From NCBI GenBank assembly GCA_965262565.1, contig CBDHFQ010000031.1, positions 1-55,183 on the forward strand: a DNA stretch of 55,183 bases, in the 5' to 3' direction. Shown here piece by piece: positions 22,741-30,913 of the stretch (position 1 is its first letter; each line of letters begins with the position of its first letter). The translations under genes were made by a program, and so were the position numbers. The stretch is from CBDHFQ01 sp965262565 (GTDB taxonomy: Bacteria; Bacteroidota; Bacteroidia; J057). A model generated the notes under the pieces. It was not told the DNA's origin. It did not search any database and saw only the letters and a program-made list of their open reading frames with translations.

Positions 22741-25218
22741 ATTTCCATAACGGCTTGAAGAAAGTCCATACTGAAGAAAGTCTAACAAAATCTCAGGATC
22801 AGAAGAACCGAAGTTTCCACCAATCGCAAATAAAGCTAAGGCAGCTTCGTCATCAGGAAGAGCAGTTACATTCTGAGAACCAGAAGTAAGGTCAAAGGTA
22901 ACAGTTTCATCCGGAGCTAAGCTAAGATCTCCATCGACATTGGAATAATCGCTCAAGGCGTTATACTGTCCAGGTCCAAGGCAGAAGAAGTAATCGGAAA
23001 TATCGGCTTCTGCATCGCCAAAGTTCTTCAGGCTGATTTGCTCTCCAAAAGGATCCGCATTCAATAATCTCACAATGCCTTCGCCCACTTGTCCTTGGGC
23101 TTCCCAGAAATCAGGACCGATGTCTTGAGCTCCTCCGATATAATTGTAAGGTCCTACGCCATCAACAAAGTCCTCTTCTGAGGTCCATCTTCCAGCGGTA
23201 ACGGCTTGATCAACGCGATTCTGATTAGGATTTCCATACTGAAGAAAGTCCAACAAAATCTCAGGATCAGAAGAACCGAAGTTTCCACCAATCGCAAATA
23301 AAGCTAAGGCAGCTTCGTCATCAGGAAGAGCAGTTACATTCTGAGAACCAGAAGTAAGGTCAAAGGTAACAGTTTCATCCGGAGCTAAGCTAAGATCTCC
23401 ATCGACATTGGAATAATCGCTCAAGGCGTTATACTGTCCAGGTCCAAGGCAGAAGAAGTAATCGGAAATATCGGCTTCTGCATCGCCAAAGTTCTTCAGG
23501 CTGATTTGCTCTCCAAAAGGATCCGCATTCAATAATCTCACAATGCCTTCGCCCACTTGTCCTTGGGCTTCCCAGAAATCAGCTCCTACATCGTCAGCAT
23601 CACCGATATATACATAGGGTGATTCCCCTTCAATAAAACTGGACTCATCATCCCATCTTCCCGTAGCTACCGCATTTTCCACTCTGAAACCATTAGGAGC
23701 ATCCCATTGAGCGAAATCTCTGGTAACGAAAGGATTTTGATTGTTAAACCCAAGCTGTCCACTGGAGAAAAGGAAAATGCTAGCATTGTTGTCCACCACA
23801 CCTTCATCTGTTAGTACACGAACAGTCACTTCTTCATTAGGTGAAAGCATCAAATCTCCTTCAATAATTTCTGCCTGAGAAGGATTACCTAATTGAGGAT
23901 ATACTCCGGCTTTAGTACAGAAGAAGTAGCCAGAAATATTTCTGCTGACATCGTCAAAATTTTTCAGACGTACCAGATCTTCTTCAGGCACAATCTGAAC
24001 CATGCGAATGATAGTTTCATCAATCCAGAAATCAGGCCCGATGTCTTGAGCTCCTCCGATATAATTGTAAGGGCCTTTACCATCAACAAAGTCCTCTTCT
24101 GAGGTCCATCTTCCAGCGGTAACAGCTTGATCAACGCGATTCTGATTAGGATTTCCATACTGAAGAAAGTCCAACAAAATCTCAGGATCAGAAGAACCGA
24201 AGTTTCCACCAATCGCAAATAAAGCTAAGGCAGCTTCGTCATCAGGAAGAGCAGTTACATTCTGAGAACCAGAAGTAAGGTCAAAGGTAACAGTTTCATC
24301 CGGAGCTAAGCTAAGATCTCCATCGACATTGGAATAATCGCTCAAGGCGTTATACTGTCCAGGTCCAAGGCAGAAGAAGTAATCGGAAATATCGGCTTCT
24401 GCATCGCCAAAGTTCTTCAGGCTGATTTGCTCTCCAAAAGGATCCGCATTCAATAATCTCACAATGCCTTCGCCCACTTGTCCTTGGGCTTCCCAGAAAT
24501 CAGGACCGATGTCTTGAGCTCCTCCGATGTAGTTGAAAGGGCCTACGCCATCAACAAAGTCCTCTTCTGAGGTCCATCTTCCAGCGGTAACGGCTTGATC
24601 AACGCGATTCTGATTAGGATTTCCATATTGAAGAAAGTCCAACAAAATTTCAGGATCAGAAGAACCGAAGTTTCCACCAATCGCAAATAAAGCTAAGGCA
24701 GCTTCGTCATCAGGAAGAGCAGTTACATTCTGAGAACCAGAAGTAAGGTCAAAGGTAACAGTTTCATCCGGAGCTAAGCTAAGATCTCCATCGACATTGG
24801 TATAATCGCTCAAGGCGTTATACTGTCCAGGTCCAAGGCAGAAGAAGTAATCGGAAATATCGGCTTCTGCATCGCCAAAGTTCTTCAGGCTGATTTGCTC
24901 TCCAAAAGGATCCGCATTCAATAATCTCACAATGCCTTCGCCCACTTGTCCTTGGGCTTCCCAGAAATCAGCTCCTACATCGTCAGCATCACCGATATAT
25001 ACATAGGGTGATTCCCCTTCAATAAAACTGGACTCATCATCCCATCTTCCCGTAGCTACCGCATTTTCCACTCTGAAACCATTAGGAGCATCCCATTGAG
25101 CGAAATCTCTGGTAACGAAAGGATTTTGATTGTTAAACCCAAGCTGTCCACTGGAGAAAAGGAAAATGCTAGCATTGTTGTCCACCACACCTTCATCTGT
25201 TAGTACACGAACAGTCAC
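22678..25218 (-). CDS. Central piece of the giant repeat protein (Y-X-X-Y-X-X)
   Basis: This 846-residue open piece begins inside a Y module (MTVRVLTDEGVVDNN) and runs through X, X, a full Y, X and most of X. Y carries DETIIRMVQIVPEEDLVRL and NQNPFVTRDFAQWDAPNG. The first Met is internal to the module, so this is not a real start. It stops after a damaged X end (ACLCLTGTSEKF). The modules are almost identical at DNA level to their copies 1389 bp away. Confidence 0.72.
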   Translation of the reverse strand: MTVRVLTDEGVVDNNASIFLFSSGQLGFNNQNPFVTRDFAQWDAPNGFRVENAVATGRWDDESSFIEGESPYVYIGDADDVGADFWEAQGQVGEGIVRLLNADPFGEQISLKNFGDAEADISDYFFCLGPGQYNALSDYTNVDGDLSLAPDETVTFDLTSGSQNVTALPDDEAALALFAIGGNFGSSDPEILLDFLQYGNPNQNRVDQAVTAGRWTSEEDFVDGVGPFNYIGGAQDIGPDFWEAQGQVGEGIVRLLNADPFGEQISLKNFGDAEADISDYFFCLGPGQYNALSDYSNVDGDLSLAPDETVTFDLTSGSQNVTALPDDEAALALFAIGGNFGSSDPEILLDFLQYGNPNQNRVDQAVTAGRWTSEEDFVDGKGPYNYIGGAQDIGPDFWIDETIIRMVQIVPEEDLVRLKNFDDVSRNISGYFFCTKAGVYPQLGNPSQAEIIEGDLMLSPNEEVTVRVLTDEGVVDNNASIFLFSSGQLGFNNQNPFVTRDFAQWDAPNGFRVENAVATGRWDDESSFIEGESPYVYIGDADDVGADFWEAQGQVGEGIVRLLNADPFGEQISLKNFGDAEADISDYFFCLGPGQYNALSDYSNVDGDLSLAPDETVTFDLTSGSQNVTALPDDEAALALFAIGGNFGSSDPEILLDFLQYGNPNQNRVDQAVTAGRWTSEEDFVDGVGPYNYIGGAQDIGPDFWEAQGQVGEGIVRLLNADPFGEQISLKNFGDAEADISDYFFCLGPGQYNALSDYSNVDGDLSLAPDETVTFDLTSGSQNVTALPDDEAALALFAIGGNFGSSDPEILLDFLQYGLSSSRYGNPNQNRVDQACLCLTGTSEKF

Positions 25219-25290
25219 TTCTTCAAAGGTGAAAGCATCAAATCTCCTTCAATAATTTCTGCCTGAGAAGGATTACCTAATTGAGCGATA
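25219..25290 (-). other. Paired compensating indels that break the frame locally
   Basis: Relative to the copy at 23835-23905, one base is missing near 25227 (CTTCTTCAAAGGTG in place of CTTCTTCATTAGGTG) and one is extra near 25287 (GAGCGATA in place of GAGGATA). The frame is lost for about 60 bp, producing a stop, and then restored. Everything on either side is in the same frame. Confidence 0.8.
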
Positions 25291-26559
25291 TACTCCGGCT
25301 TTAGTACAGAAGAAGTAGCCAGAAATATTTCTGCTGACATCGTCAAAATTTTTCAGACGTACTAGATCTTCTTCAGGCACAATCTGAACCATGCGAATGA
25401 TAGTTTCATCAATCCAGAAATCAGGCCCGATGTCTTGAGCTCCTCCGATATAATTGTAAGGGCCTTTACCATCAACAAAGTCCTCTTCTGAGGTCCATCT
25501 TCCAGCGGTAACGGCTTGATCAACGCGATTCTGATTAGGATTTCCATACTGAAGAAAGTCCAACAAAATTTCAGGATCAGAAGAACCGAAGTTTCCACCA
25601 ATCGCAAATAAAGCTAAGGCAGCTTCGTCATCAGGAAGAGCAGTTACATTCTGAGAACCAGAAGTAAGGTCAAAGGTAACAGTTTCATCCGGAGCTAAGC
25701 TAAGATCTCCATCGACATTGGAATAATCGCTCAAGGCGTTATACTGTCCAGGTCCAAGGCAGAAGAAGTAATCGGAAATATCGGCTTCTGCATCGCCAAA
25801 GTTCTTCAGGCTGATTTGCTCTCCAAAAGGATCCGCATTCAATAATCTCACAATGCCTTCGCCCACTTGTCCTTGGGCTTCCCAGAAATCAGGCCCGATG
25901 TCTTGAGCTCCTCCGATGTAGTTGAAAGGTCCTACGCCATCAACAAAGTCCTCTTCTGAGGTCCATCTTCCAGCGGTAACGGCTTGATCAACGCGATTCT
26001 GATTAGGATTTCCATACTGAAGAAAGTCCAACAAAATTTCAGGATCAGAAGAACCGAAGTTTCCACCAATCGCAAATAAAGCTAAGGCAGCTTCGTCATC
26101 AGGAAGAGCAGTTACATTCTGAGAACCAGAAGTAAGGTCAAAGGTAACAGTTTCATCCGGAGCTAAGCTAAGATCTCCATCGACATTGGAATAATCGCTC
26201 AAGGCGTTATACTGTCCAGGTCCAAGGCAGAAGAAGTAATCGGAAATATCGGCTTCTGCATCGCCAAAGTTCTTCAGGCTGATTTGCTCTCCAAAAGGAT
26301 CCGCATTCAATAATCTCACAATGCCTTCGCCCACTTGTCCTTGGGCTTCCCAGAAATCAGGACCGATGTCTTGAGCTCCTCCGATGTAGTTGAAAGGTCC
26401 TACCTCCATCAACAAAGTCCTCTTCTGAGGTCCATCTTCCAGCGGTAACAGCTTGATCGACACGATTCTGATTAGAAGATTCGGAGGTCCATCTTCCATA
26501 CTGAAGAAAGTCCAACAAAATTTCAGGATCAGAAGAACCGAAGTTTCCACCAATCGCAA
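25273..26559 (-). CDS. N-proximal piece of the giant repeat protein (X-X-Y start)
   Basis: The 428-residue open piece starts with about 50 residues read out of frame through a scrambled X module. It enters the true frame after an extra base near 26405 (EVGPFNYIGGAQDIG). It then carries two complete X modules and the first third of a Y module, stopping at VYRSIR because of the indels near 25287. The apparent start is artificial. Modules contain GEGIVRLLNADPFGEQISLK and DEAALALFAIGGNFGSSDPE. Confidence 0.68.
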   Translation of the reverse strand: MRLVETSVLLILKFCWTFFSMEDGPPNLLIRIVSIKLLPLEDGPQKRTLLMEVGPFNYIGGAQDIGPDFWEAQGQVGEGIVRLLNADPFGEQISLKNFGDAEADISDYFFCLGPGQYNALSDYSNVDGDLSLAPDETVTFDLTSGSQNVTALPDDEAALALFAIGGNFGSSDPEILLDFLQYGNPNQNRVDQAVTAGRWTSEEDFVDGVGPFNYIGGAQDIGPDFWEAQGQVGEGIVRLLNADPFGEQISLKNFGDAEADISDYFFCLGPGQYNALSDYSNVDGDLSLAPDETVTFDLTSGSQNVTALPDDEAALALFAIGGNFGSSDPEILLDFLQYGNPNQNRVDQAVTAGRWTSEEDFVDGKGPYNYIGGAQDIGPDFWIDETIIRMVQIVPEEDLVRLKNFDDVSRNISGYFFCTKAGVYRSIR

Positions 26560-26653
26560 ATAAAGCTAAGGCAGAAAGGTCCTACGCCATCAACAAAGTC
26601 CTCTTCTGAGGTCCATCTTCCAGCGGTAACAGCTTGATCAACGCGATTCTGAT

Positions 26654-27022
26654 TCAGGAAGAGAGTTTCCATACTGAAGAAACAGAAGAACCGAAGTTTC
26701 CACCAATCGCAAATAAAGCTAAGGCAGCTTCGTCATCAGGAAGAGCAGTTACATTCTGAGAACCAGAAGTAAGGTCAAAGGTAACAGTTTCATCCGGAGC
26801 TAAGCTAAGATCTCCATCGACATTGGAATAATCGCTCAAGGCGTTATACTGTCCAGGTCCAAGGCAGAAGAAGTAATCGGAAATATCGGCTTCTGCATCG
26901 CCAACGTTTTTTAGACTGATTTGATCATCCAATGGATCTACAGACACAATTCTTACCTGTGCCTTCATGATCAATAGACCAAACATCAGTCCCATCAAGG
27001 TAACAAAATGTTTAACTCGCAT
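26654..27022 (-). CDS. True N-terminus of the giant repeat protein: signal peptide and first module
   Basis: This 122-residue piece starts at the real ATG (27022): the signal peptide MRVKHFVTLMGLMFGLLIMK ends in AQ, then comes a diverged module start (VRIVSVDPLDDQISLKNVGD) that merges into X sequence identical to later copies (DISDYFFCLGPGQYNALSDY). It goes out of frame near 26690, where about 20 bp of the module are missing (GGTTCTTCTG joined to TTTCTTCAG). Regulatory element D is 65 bp upstream of the start. The switch from diverged to identical module sequence suggests gene conversion within the gene. Confidence 0.75.
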   Translation of the reverse strand: MRVKHFVTLMGLMFGLLIMKAQVRIVSVDPLDDQISLKNVGDAEADISDYFFCLGPGQYNALSDYSNVDGDLSLAPDETVTFDLTSGSQNVTALPDDEAALALFAIGGNFGSSVSSVWKLSS

Positions 27023-27086
27023 AAAATTTTTAGAATTAGAATGTATTAATAATGCCTCTAAGGTCGATGAAAGCAGGTAGGAATAA

Positions 27087-27132
27087 ATCCTCCTTTCAGG
27101 GGATAATCAAATATCCTCATTTATGAGGAGGG
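27087..27132 (-). promoter_or_regulatory. Tandem regulatory element D, upstream of the giant repeat gene
   Basis: Minus strand: CCTCATAAATGAGGAT (a perfect CCTC/GAGG palindrome), then TCCCCTGAAAGGAGGAT 26 bp later. The proximal edge is 65 bp from the ATG at 27022. The following bases (TTTATTCCTACCTGCTTTCAT, shown in part) resemble the promoter-proximal parts of A, B and C. Confidence 0.65.
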
Positions 27133-27219
27133 TAATTATTCTTTTAATCTTATGTAAACTAGCTGACAATAGCCTATATAGGCTAGAAATGTTGCAAGGG
27201 TTAAGTAATATGTAAAAAA

Positions 27220-27251
27220 TTTGCAAAGCAGGAGGGGATTTCCCAAATTTG
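27220..27251 (+). promoter_or_regulatory. tRNA-Gly promoter
   Basis: TTTG at 27220-27223 and CAAATTTG at 27244-27251 are 20 bp apart, fitting the Bacteroidota TTTG / TAnnTTTG pattern with one mismatch. The -7 element is 21 bp upstream of the mature tRNA 5' end. Confidence 0.5.
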
Positions 27252-27272
27252 CAATCACCAAAAAAGTAAGCC

Positions 27273-27345
27273 GCGAGAGTAGCTCAGTTGGTAGAGCACA
27301 ACCTTGCCAAGGTTGGGGTCGCGAGTTCGAATCTCGTCTCTCGCT
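27273..27345 (+). tRNA. tRNA-Gly (anticodon GCC)
   Basis: A complete 73-nt cloverleaf is visible. The acceptor stem is GCGAGAG / CTCTCGC with discriminator T, and the D arm is GTAGCTCAGTTGGTAGAGCA. The anticodon arm is CAACC-TTGCCAA-GGTTG with anticodon GCC, and the T arm is GCGAG-TTCGAAT-CTCGT with TTCGAAT. The 3' CCA is not encoded. A promoter lies just upstream and a strong terminator 6 bp downstream, so this is a single-gene unit. Confidence 0.97.
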
Positions 27346-27350
27346 CAAGC

Positions 27351-27382
27351 AAAAAAACAGTGCAGTACTGCACTGTTTTTTT
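27351..27382. terminator. Bidirectional terminator between tRNA-Gly and sppA
   Basis: A perfect 32-bp palindrome: seven A, CAGTGCAGTACTGCACTG, seven T. It terminates the tRNA on the plus strand and, being symmetric, also sppA arriving from the right on the minus strand. Confidence 0.92.
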
Positions 27383-27425
27383 ATTCCATTTACTTTTGTA
27401 TTAGTTCAATTTGTAGAAATTATGA

Positions 27426-29207
27426 TTAGTCGATGTGATAAGTTTGTGGCATAAGCATGTATTGGCCGCTCTCGGGAATAGTTTTTCTAAGAGCAGATAC
27501 ATCACGAATAACGTTCGCAGCTTCATGCCCCTCTAATAATTTCTGCAAATTTATTTCATTCATATCCCCAAGTAATGCCTCAAAAGCACTTTTGGGCTTT
27601 GGCAGTAACATAACATTGTACGAATCCATTCCAGCTAATTTAGCTGCTCCCTCCAACGCATCTCTCAAATCTCCCAATTCATCTACCAATCCCTTATCCT
27701 TTGCATCTTCCCCGGACCAAACTCTTCCAGCCGCCACAGCTCTGACCTTTTCTACATCCTCAAAACCTCTTCCTTCATTCACTACTTCCAAGAAGGTTTC
27801 ATATGTTTGCTCTACGCCTTGTTGCACAATTCTTTTTTCCTTAGCTCCAATGGGAAAGTTTGGATTTAGATATCCTGCATATGGATGTGTTTGAACCCGG
27901 TCAAAGGTCACTCCCAATTTATCAGTAAACAAATCTTGCGTTTGGAAAAATACTCCAAATACACCTATAGAACCAGTGATGGTCGTCGGTTGTGCGTATA
28001 TTTTACTAGCTGGGGCTGCTATATAATAACCTCCGGAAGCAGCATAATCTCCCATGGAAACAATTACTGGCTTAACTTTCCTTGTCCTTTCAATTGCATC
28101 CTTCATTAAATCCGAAGCTAAAGCACTACCTCCTGGACTATTAACCCTGAGTACAACGGCTTTGACCTGATTATTTTCACGCGCCTTTCTCATAGCCCTA
28201 ATAATTGTCTCCGAACCTACCACCCCATCCGAACTTTTACCTAAATTAATATTTCCTTCTGCAAATACGACGGCAATGGATTCACCTTCTCTACTCAGTT
28301 TAGCAGCGGGAATATATTTTGGCAGCGAGACAAGATTGAGCTTCTTCTCATTCTCACCTACTTCTCTCAATAATTTTTTTCTCATCGGATCCTTATAGGT
28401 CAGTTGATCTATAAGTCCTGCATTCATGGCTTTTTTCCCATCTCCTGTAATAAAATCAGAAGCTAGTTCATTCAATTTGTCTGCATGAATACCTCTGGAG
28501 ATAGAAACATCTTGTACAAAGTTTTGCCAGAAAGTGTCCATGAGCTCCTGAAGTTGTCTTCTGGATGGCTCACTCATATCCGTACGTTCAAAAATCTCAA
28601 CTGCAGACTTATACTCTCCCACTCTAAAAATCTGAGGATCTACTCCTAGCTCATCTAGCAAATTCTTGACAAAAAACGGAGAGGAGGATAGTCCGTTTAA
28701 CTCAAACGTACCTATTTTTGGCATAAAAATGCTATCTGCTACGCTAGCGAGATAGTATGTATCTTCCTGAAATATATCTGCATAAGCATATACAAATTTT
28801 CCCGATGTTTTAAAGTCCTGTAAGGCATCCCTAATACTTTTTAAATTGGCCCATTGGGCAAATGAAAACACAGGAAAGTCTAGATATATGCCCTCTATTC
28901 TGTCATCTGATTTTGCGTATTCTATGGCATCTAACATTTGGAATAGTCCCACTCTGCTGGTTGATCGTAATGAATTGGGCAATAATTCATTAAGCGCCTC
29001 GTCAAAAGGATTTGCCTCAGCATTTTCCACGATAGTCTGAGTAAATGTAAGATGTAGCACAGAATGATCAGCGATGGTAACCGTATCAGTTGATTTCCCT
29101 GCTGTCGCTACAATCCCTACAATAAACGAAAAGAAAATAATCATCAATACCCCCATGCTCACAATGACGGCCAGCAAACAGGCGAGGAAAGTTCTAAAAA
29201 ATTTCAT
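27426..29207 (-). CDS. sppA: Signal peptide peptidase SppA, 67K type
   Basis: This 593-residue inner-membrane serine protease degrades cleaved signal peptides. It has an N-terminal membrane anchor (LLAVIVSMGVLMIIFFSFIV) and two tandem S49 peptidase domains, as in the long E. coli form. The catalytic Lys lies in the first domain (FRVGEYKSAVEIFERTDM). The nucleophile Ser lies in the second (SMGDYAASGGYYIAAPA), after AVVLRVNSPGGSALASD. Length is that of the full-size family. It is divergent from folK and convergent with the tRNA gene. Confidence 0.96.
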   Translation of the reverse strand: MKFFRTFLACLLAVIVSMGVLMIIFFSFIVGIVATAGKSTDTVTIADHSVLHLTFTQTIVENAEANPFDEALNELLPNSLRSTSRVGLFQMLDAIEYAKSDDRIEGIYLDFPVFSFAQWANLKSIRDALQDFKTSGKFVYAYADIFQEDTYYLASVADSIFMPKIGTFELNGLSSSPFFVKNLLDELGVDPQIFRVGEYKSAVEIFERTDMSEPSRRQLQELMDTFWQNFVQDVSISRGIHADKLNELASDFITGDGKKAMNAGLIDQLTYKDPMRKKLLREVGENEKKLNLVSLPKYIPAAKLSREGESIAVVFAEGNINLGKSSDGVVGSETIIRAMRKARENNQVKAVVLRVNSPGGSALASDLMKDAIERTRKVKPVIVSMGDYAASGGYYIAAPASKIYAQPTTITGSIGVFGVFFQTQDLFTDKLGVTFDRVQTHPYAGYLNPNFPIGAKEKRIVQQGVEQTYETFLEVVNEGRGFEDVEKVRAVAAGRVWSGEDAKDKGLVDELGDLRDALEGAAKLAGMDSYNVMLLPKPKSAFEALLGDMNEINLQKLLEGHEAANVIRDVSALRKTIPESGQYMLMPQTYHID

Positions 29208-29362
29208 GTTACTAATATTATAATCTAATTCCCTAGTCGCTAAGTTATGATAACTATTACATTACTCCATGTAATTTGTTTTAAACATGTTAAATTTCCC
29301 CTGAGAAACCGATAGGAAAAAGAGTAAAAAAGCCATTTTCAGACTCATTTGGATGTTATCAT

Positions 29363-29824
29363 ATGATTTGGTTAGGACTGGGATCAAATTTAGGGCAAAA
29401 AAAGGAAAATATAGCAGAAGCTATTTTCCTGCTGGGGACTTATGGAATACAACTTGTTCGACAATCTGATTATTACGAAACAGCTCCCTGGGGAGTATTG
29501 GATCAACCATCCTTTATTAATTCAGTGTGTGAGATTTTATTTGATGATCACCCGGAAATACTCTTGAATAAGTGTTTAACTATTGAGAATCAAATGGGAA
29601 GAGTAAGGACAGAAAAATGGGGTCCTCGTAAAATTGATATTGATGTACTTGAGTTTAATGGGCAAGTATATGTTTCTAATAAGCTTATTCTCCCTCATCC
29701 TCTATATACTCAGCGGGATTTTGTATTAGTTCCAATGGCTGAATTAGTGCCAGATTTTATTCCAACCGGTCAAAGAGAAACGGTGTCTGAATTGGTACAA
29801 AAGATAAAGGAACTCCCGCATTGA
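29363..29824 (+). CDS. folK: 2-amino-4-hydroxy-6-hydroxymethyldihydropteridine pyrophosphokinase
   Basis: This 153-residue HPPK transfers diphosphate from ATP to the pterin in folate synthesis. Motifs are GLGSNLGQKKENI at the start, YYETAPWGVLDQPSFINSV and MGRVRTEKWGPRKIDIDVLE (the GPRxIDIDxL signature with the Mg-binding aspartates), then LPHPLYTQRDFVL. The size is standard for a single-domain enzyme. A membrane protein gene follows after 28 bp, possibly in the same operon. Confidence 0.96.
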   Translation: MIWLGLGSNLGQKKENIAEAIFLLGTYGIQLVRQSDYYETAPWGVLDQPSFINSVCEILFDDHPEILLNKCLTIENQMGRVRTEKWGPRKIDIDVLEFNGQVYVSNKLILPHPLYTQRDFVLVPMAELVPDFIPTGQRETVSELVQKIKELPH

Positions 29825-29852
29825 CCAAGAAAAAGATTAAATAAGTGATGGA

Positions 29853-30689
29853 ATGATAGCACAAGGATATAAAAAGTTCCGAATCCTAAGTCTGGATGTT
29901 GTGTTGGGAGCGATCATTTCGGCAGCTATGGTAGTAAAGCTGTTAGAGGTTCAGATGCCATGGATATTTTGGGTGGCTTTGCCCTTAAGTGTATGGATAC
30001 TTTATACTGCTGACCATTTGATGGATGCCTATAGATTACAAGATCAGGCGCATACCGAAAGACATTATTTTCACTTCCTTCATTTTAGATCTATTGCGAT
30101 AGTTTGGTGTGTTGGGATATTGCTGGGAATAATTTTAGTTCCTATATACGCACCATGGCCAATGATTCTATTTGGGTTAGGACTGGGCCTGTTCTCCCTA
30201 CTTCATTTGTTGTTAGTAAGTTTAATTGGCAATCGAACATCATGGCTATACCACAAAGAGCTGGGAGTAGGATTAGTATATACTTTAGGAGTTTGGGGCG
30301 GGCCTGTCGTACTCTTTCCGAAAGAATTAGATATAGGTATTTTGGGTGTTTATGTACAATTTTTTCTCCTTGCTATGATTAATTTATGGTTATTTTCTAT
30401 GTATGAAATAGATACAGATGAAAAAGATGGGCATACGTCTTTTATTCGTCAGATAGGTCAACATGCAGCTCAATGGGGGATTGGAGTGATGGGAGGTGTG
30501 ATATTAATATTGGGAACCTATTTATGGGGATTTCGACTATCAGATCCCGCCATTCAATGGATTTTTATAGCTATGCTGTTGATTCTATGGTTGCTGGCGT
30601 TTTTACCTCACCTCTTTAGACAGCATAAATTATATAGAATTTGGGGAGATGGTGTGTTTTGTTTTCCTGTCATTTATTTGTTGTTTTAA
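29853..30689 (+). CDS. Polytopic membrane protein, UbiA-prenyltransferase-like
   Basis: This 278-residue protein has about eight membrane segments. Two Asp-rich loops stand where UbiA enzymes have their diphosphate-binding motifs: YTADHLMDAYR near residue 53 and YEIDTDEKDGHTSF near residue 186. The overall layout fits the UbiA superfamily (prenyl transfer to an aromatic or other acceptor), but the motifs are not canonical, so enzymatic activity is uncertain. It follows folK closely. Its substrate cannot be inferred. Confidence 0.65.
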   Translation: MIAQGYKKFRILSLDVVLGAIISAAMVVKLLEVQMPWIFWVALPLSVWILYTADHLMDAYRLQDQAHTERHYFHFLHFRSIAIVWCVGILLGIILVPIYAPWPMILFGLGLGLFSLLHLLLVSLIGNRTSWLYHKELGVGLVYTLGVWGGPVVLFPKELDIGILGVYVQFFLLAMINLWLFSMYEIDTDEKDGHTSFIRQIGQHAAQWGIGVMGGVILILGTYLWGFRLSDPAIQWIFIAMLLILWLLAFLPHLFRQHKLYRIWGDGVFCFPVIYLLF

Positions 30690-30873
30690 AGTGATTGGAG
30701 ACTGGCATAGCAGGTAATTTACTATTTTCTACAATGCCCATCGAAACGAGTAGTTCATTAATCACTCTATTGTTAGCAGTTTTGAATTAATTCTATTTAA
30801 GATATTCTAAGGGGTAATATTTGAAAAGAGTGGAAAACTCCTTATCATTTGATTATTTGTTAAGATAAGTAGT

Positions 30874-30888
30874 CTTATTTCGAATAAG
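30874..30888. promoter_or_regulatory. Palindrome upstream of the 454-aa secreted protein
   Basis: CTTATT-TCG-AATAAG is a perfect inverted repeat 25 bp before the ATG at 30914. It is short and could be chance in AT-rich DNA, but its position suits an operator. Confidence 0.3.
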
Positions 30889-30913
30889 GCGCTTCAGTTG
30901 AATGTAAAACAAA

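Larger units (their letters stand above)
22341..26390 (-). repeat. Higher-order tandem repeat, 1389-bp period (X-X-Y)
   Basis: The anchor CGCCCACTTG recurs at 22341, 23082, 23550, 24471, 24939, 25860 and 26328. The spacings 468, 921, 468, 921, 468 give a 1389-bp higher-order unit made of two 468-bp X modules and one 453-bp Y module (156, 156 and 151 codons). Full units are 23082-24470 and 24471-25859; 25860-26390 is a partial copy, and 22341-23081 is a copy shortened by 180 bp. The copies differ by only a few bases, so amplification is recent or kept uniform by gene conversion. Confidence 0.92.
20530..27022 (-). pseudogene. Giant repetitive T9SS surface-protein gene, interrupted in four pieces
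   Basis: Read leftward from 27022, this is one gene of about 6.5 kb whose frame is broken locally. Order of parts: signal peptide with module X'; a scrambled partial X; X-X-Y; X-X-Y; X-X; a badly damaged Y; X; three Z domains; then a T9SS sorting domain. X (156 aa) and Y (151 aa) resemble lamin-tail-like beta sandwiches (ISLKNFGDAEADISDYFFC; VRLKNFDDVSRNISGYFFC). All pieces from 26407 down to 20530 are in the same frame even though indels separate them; only the first piece is shifted. One promoter element (D) and one terminator flank the whole. It is either a decaying gene or an intact gene misassembled in near-identical repeats. Confidence 0.75.

Noticed and set aside
20530..27022. CRISPR-like or transposon array
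   Set aside because: The repeats are 453-468 bp, keep codon phase and encode protein modules; there are no short repeats with unique spacers and no transposase.
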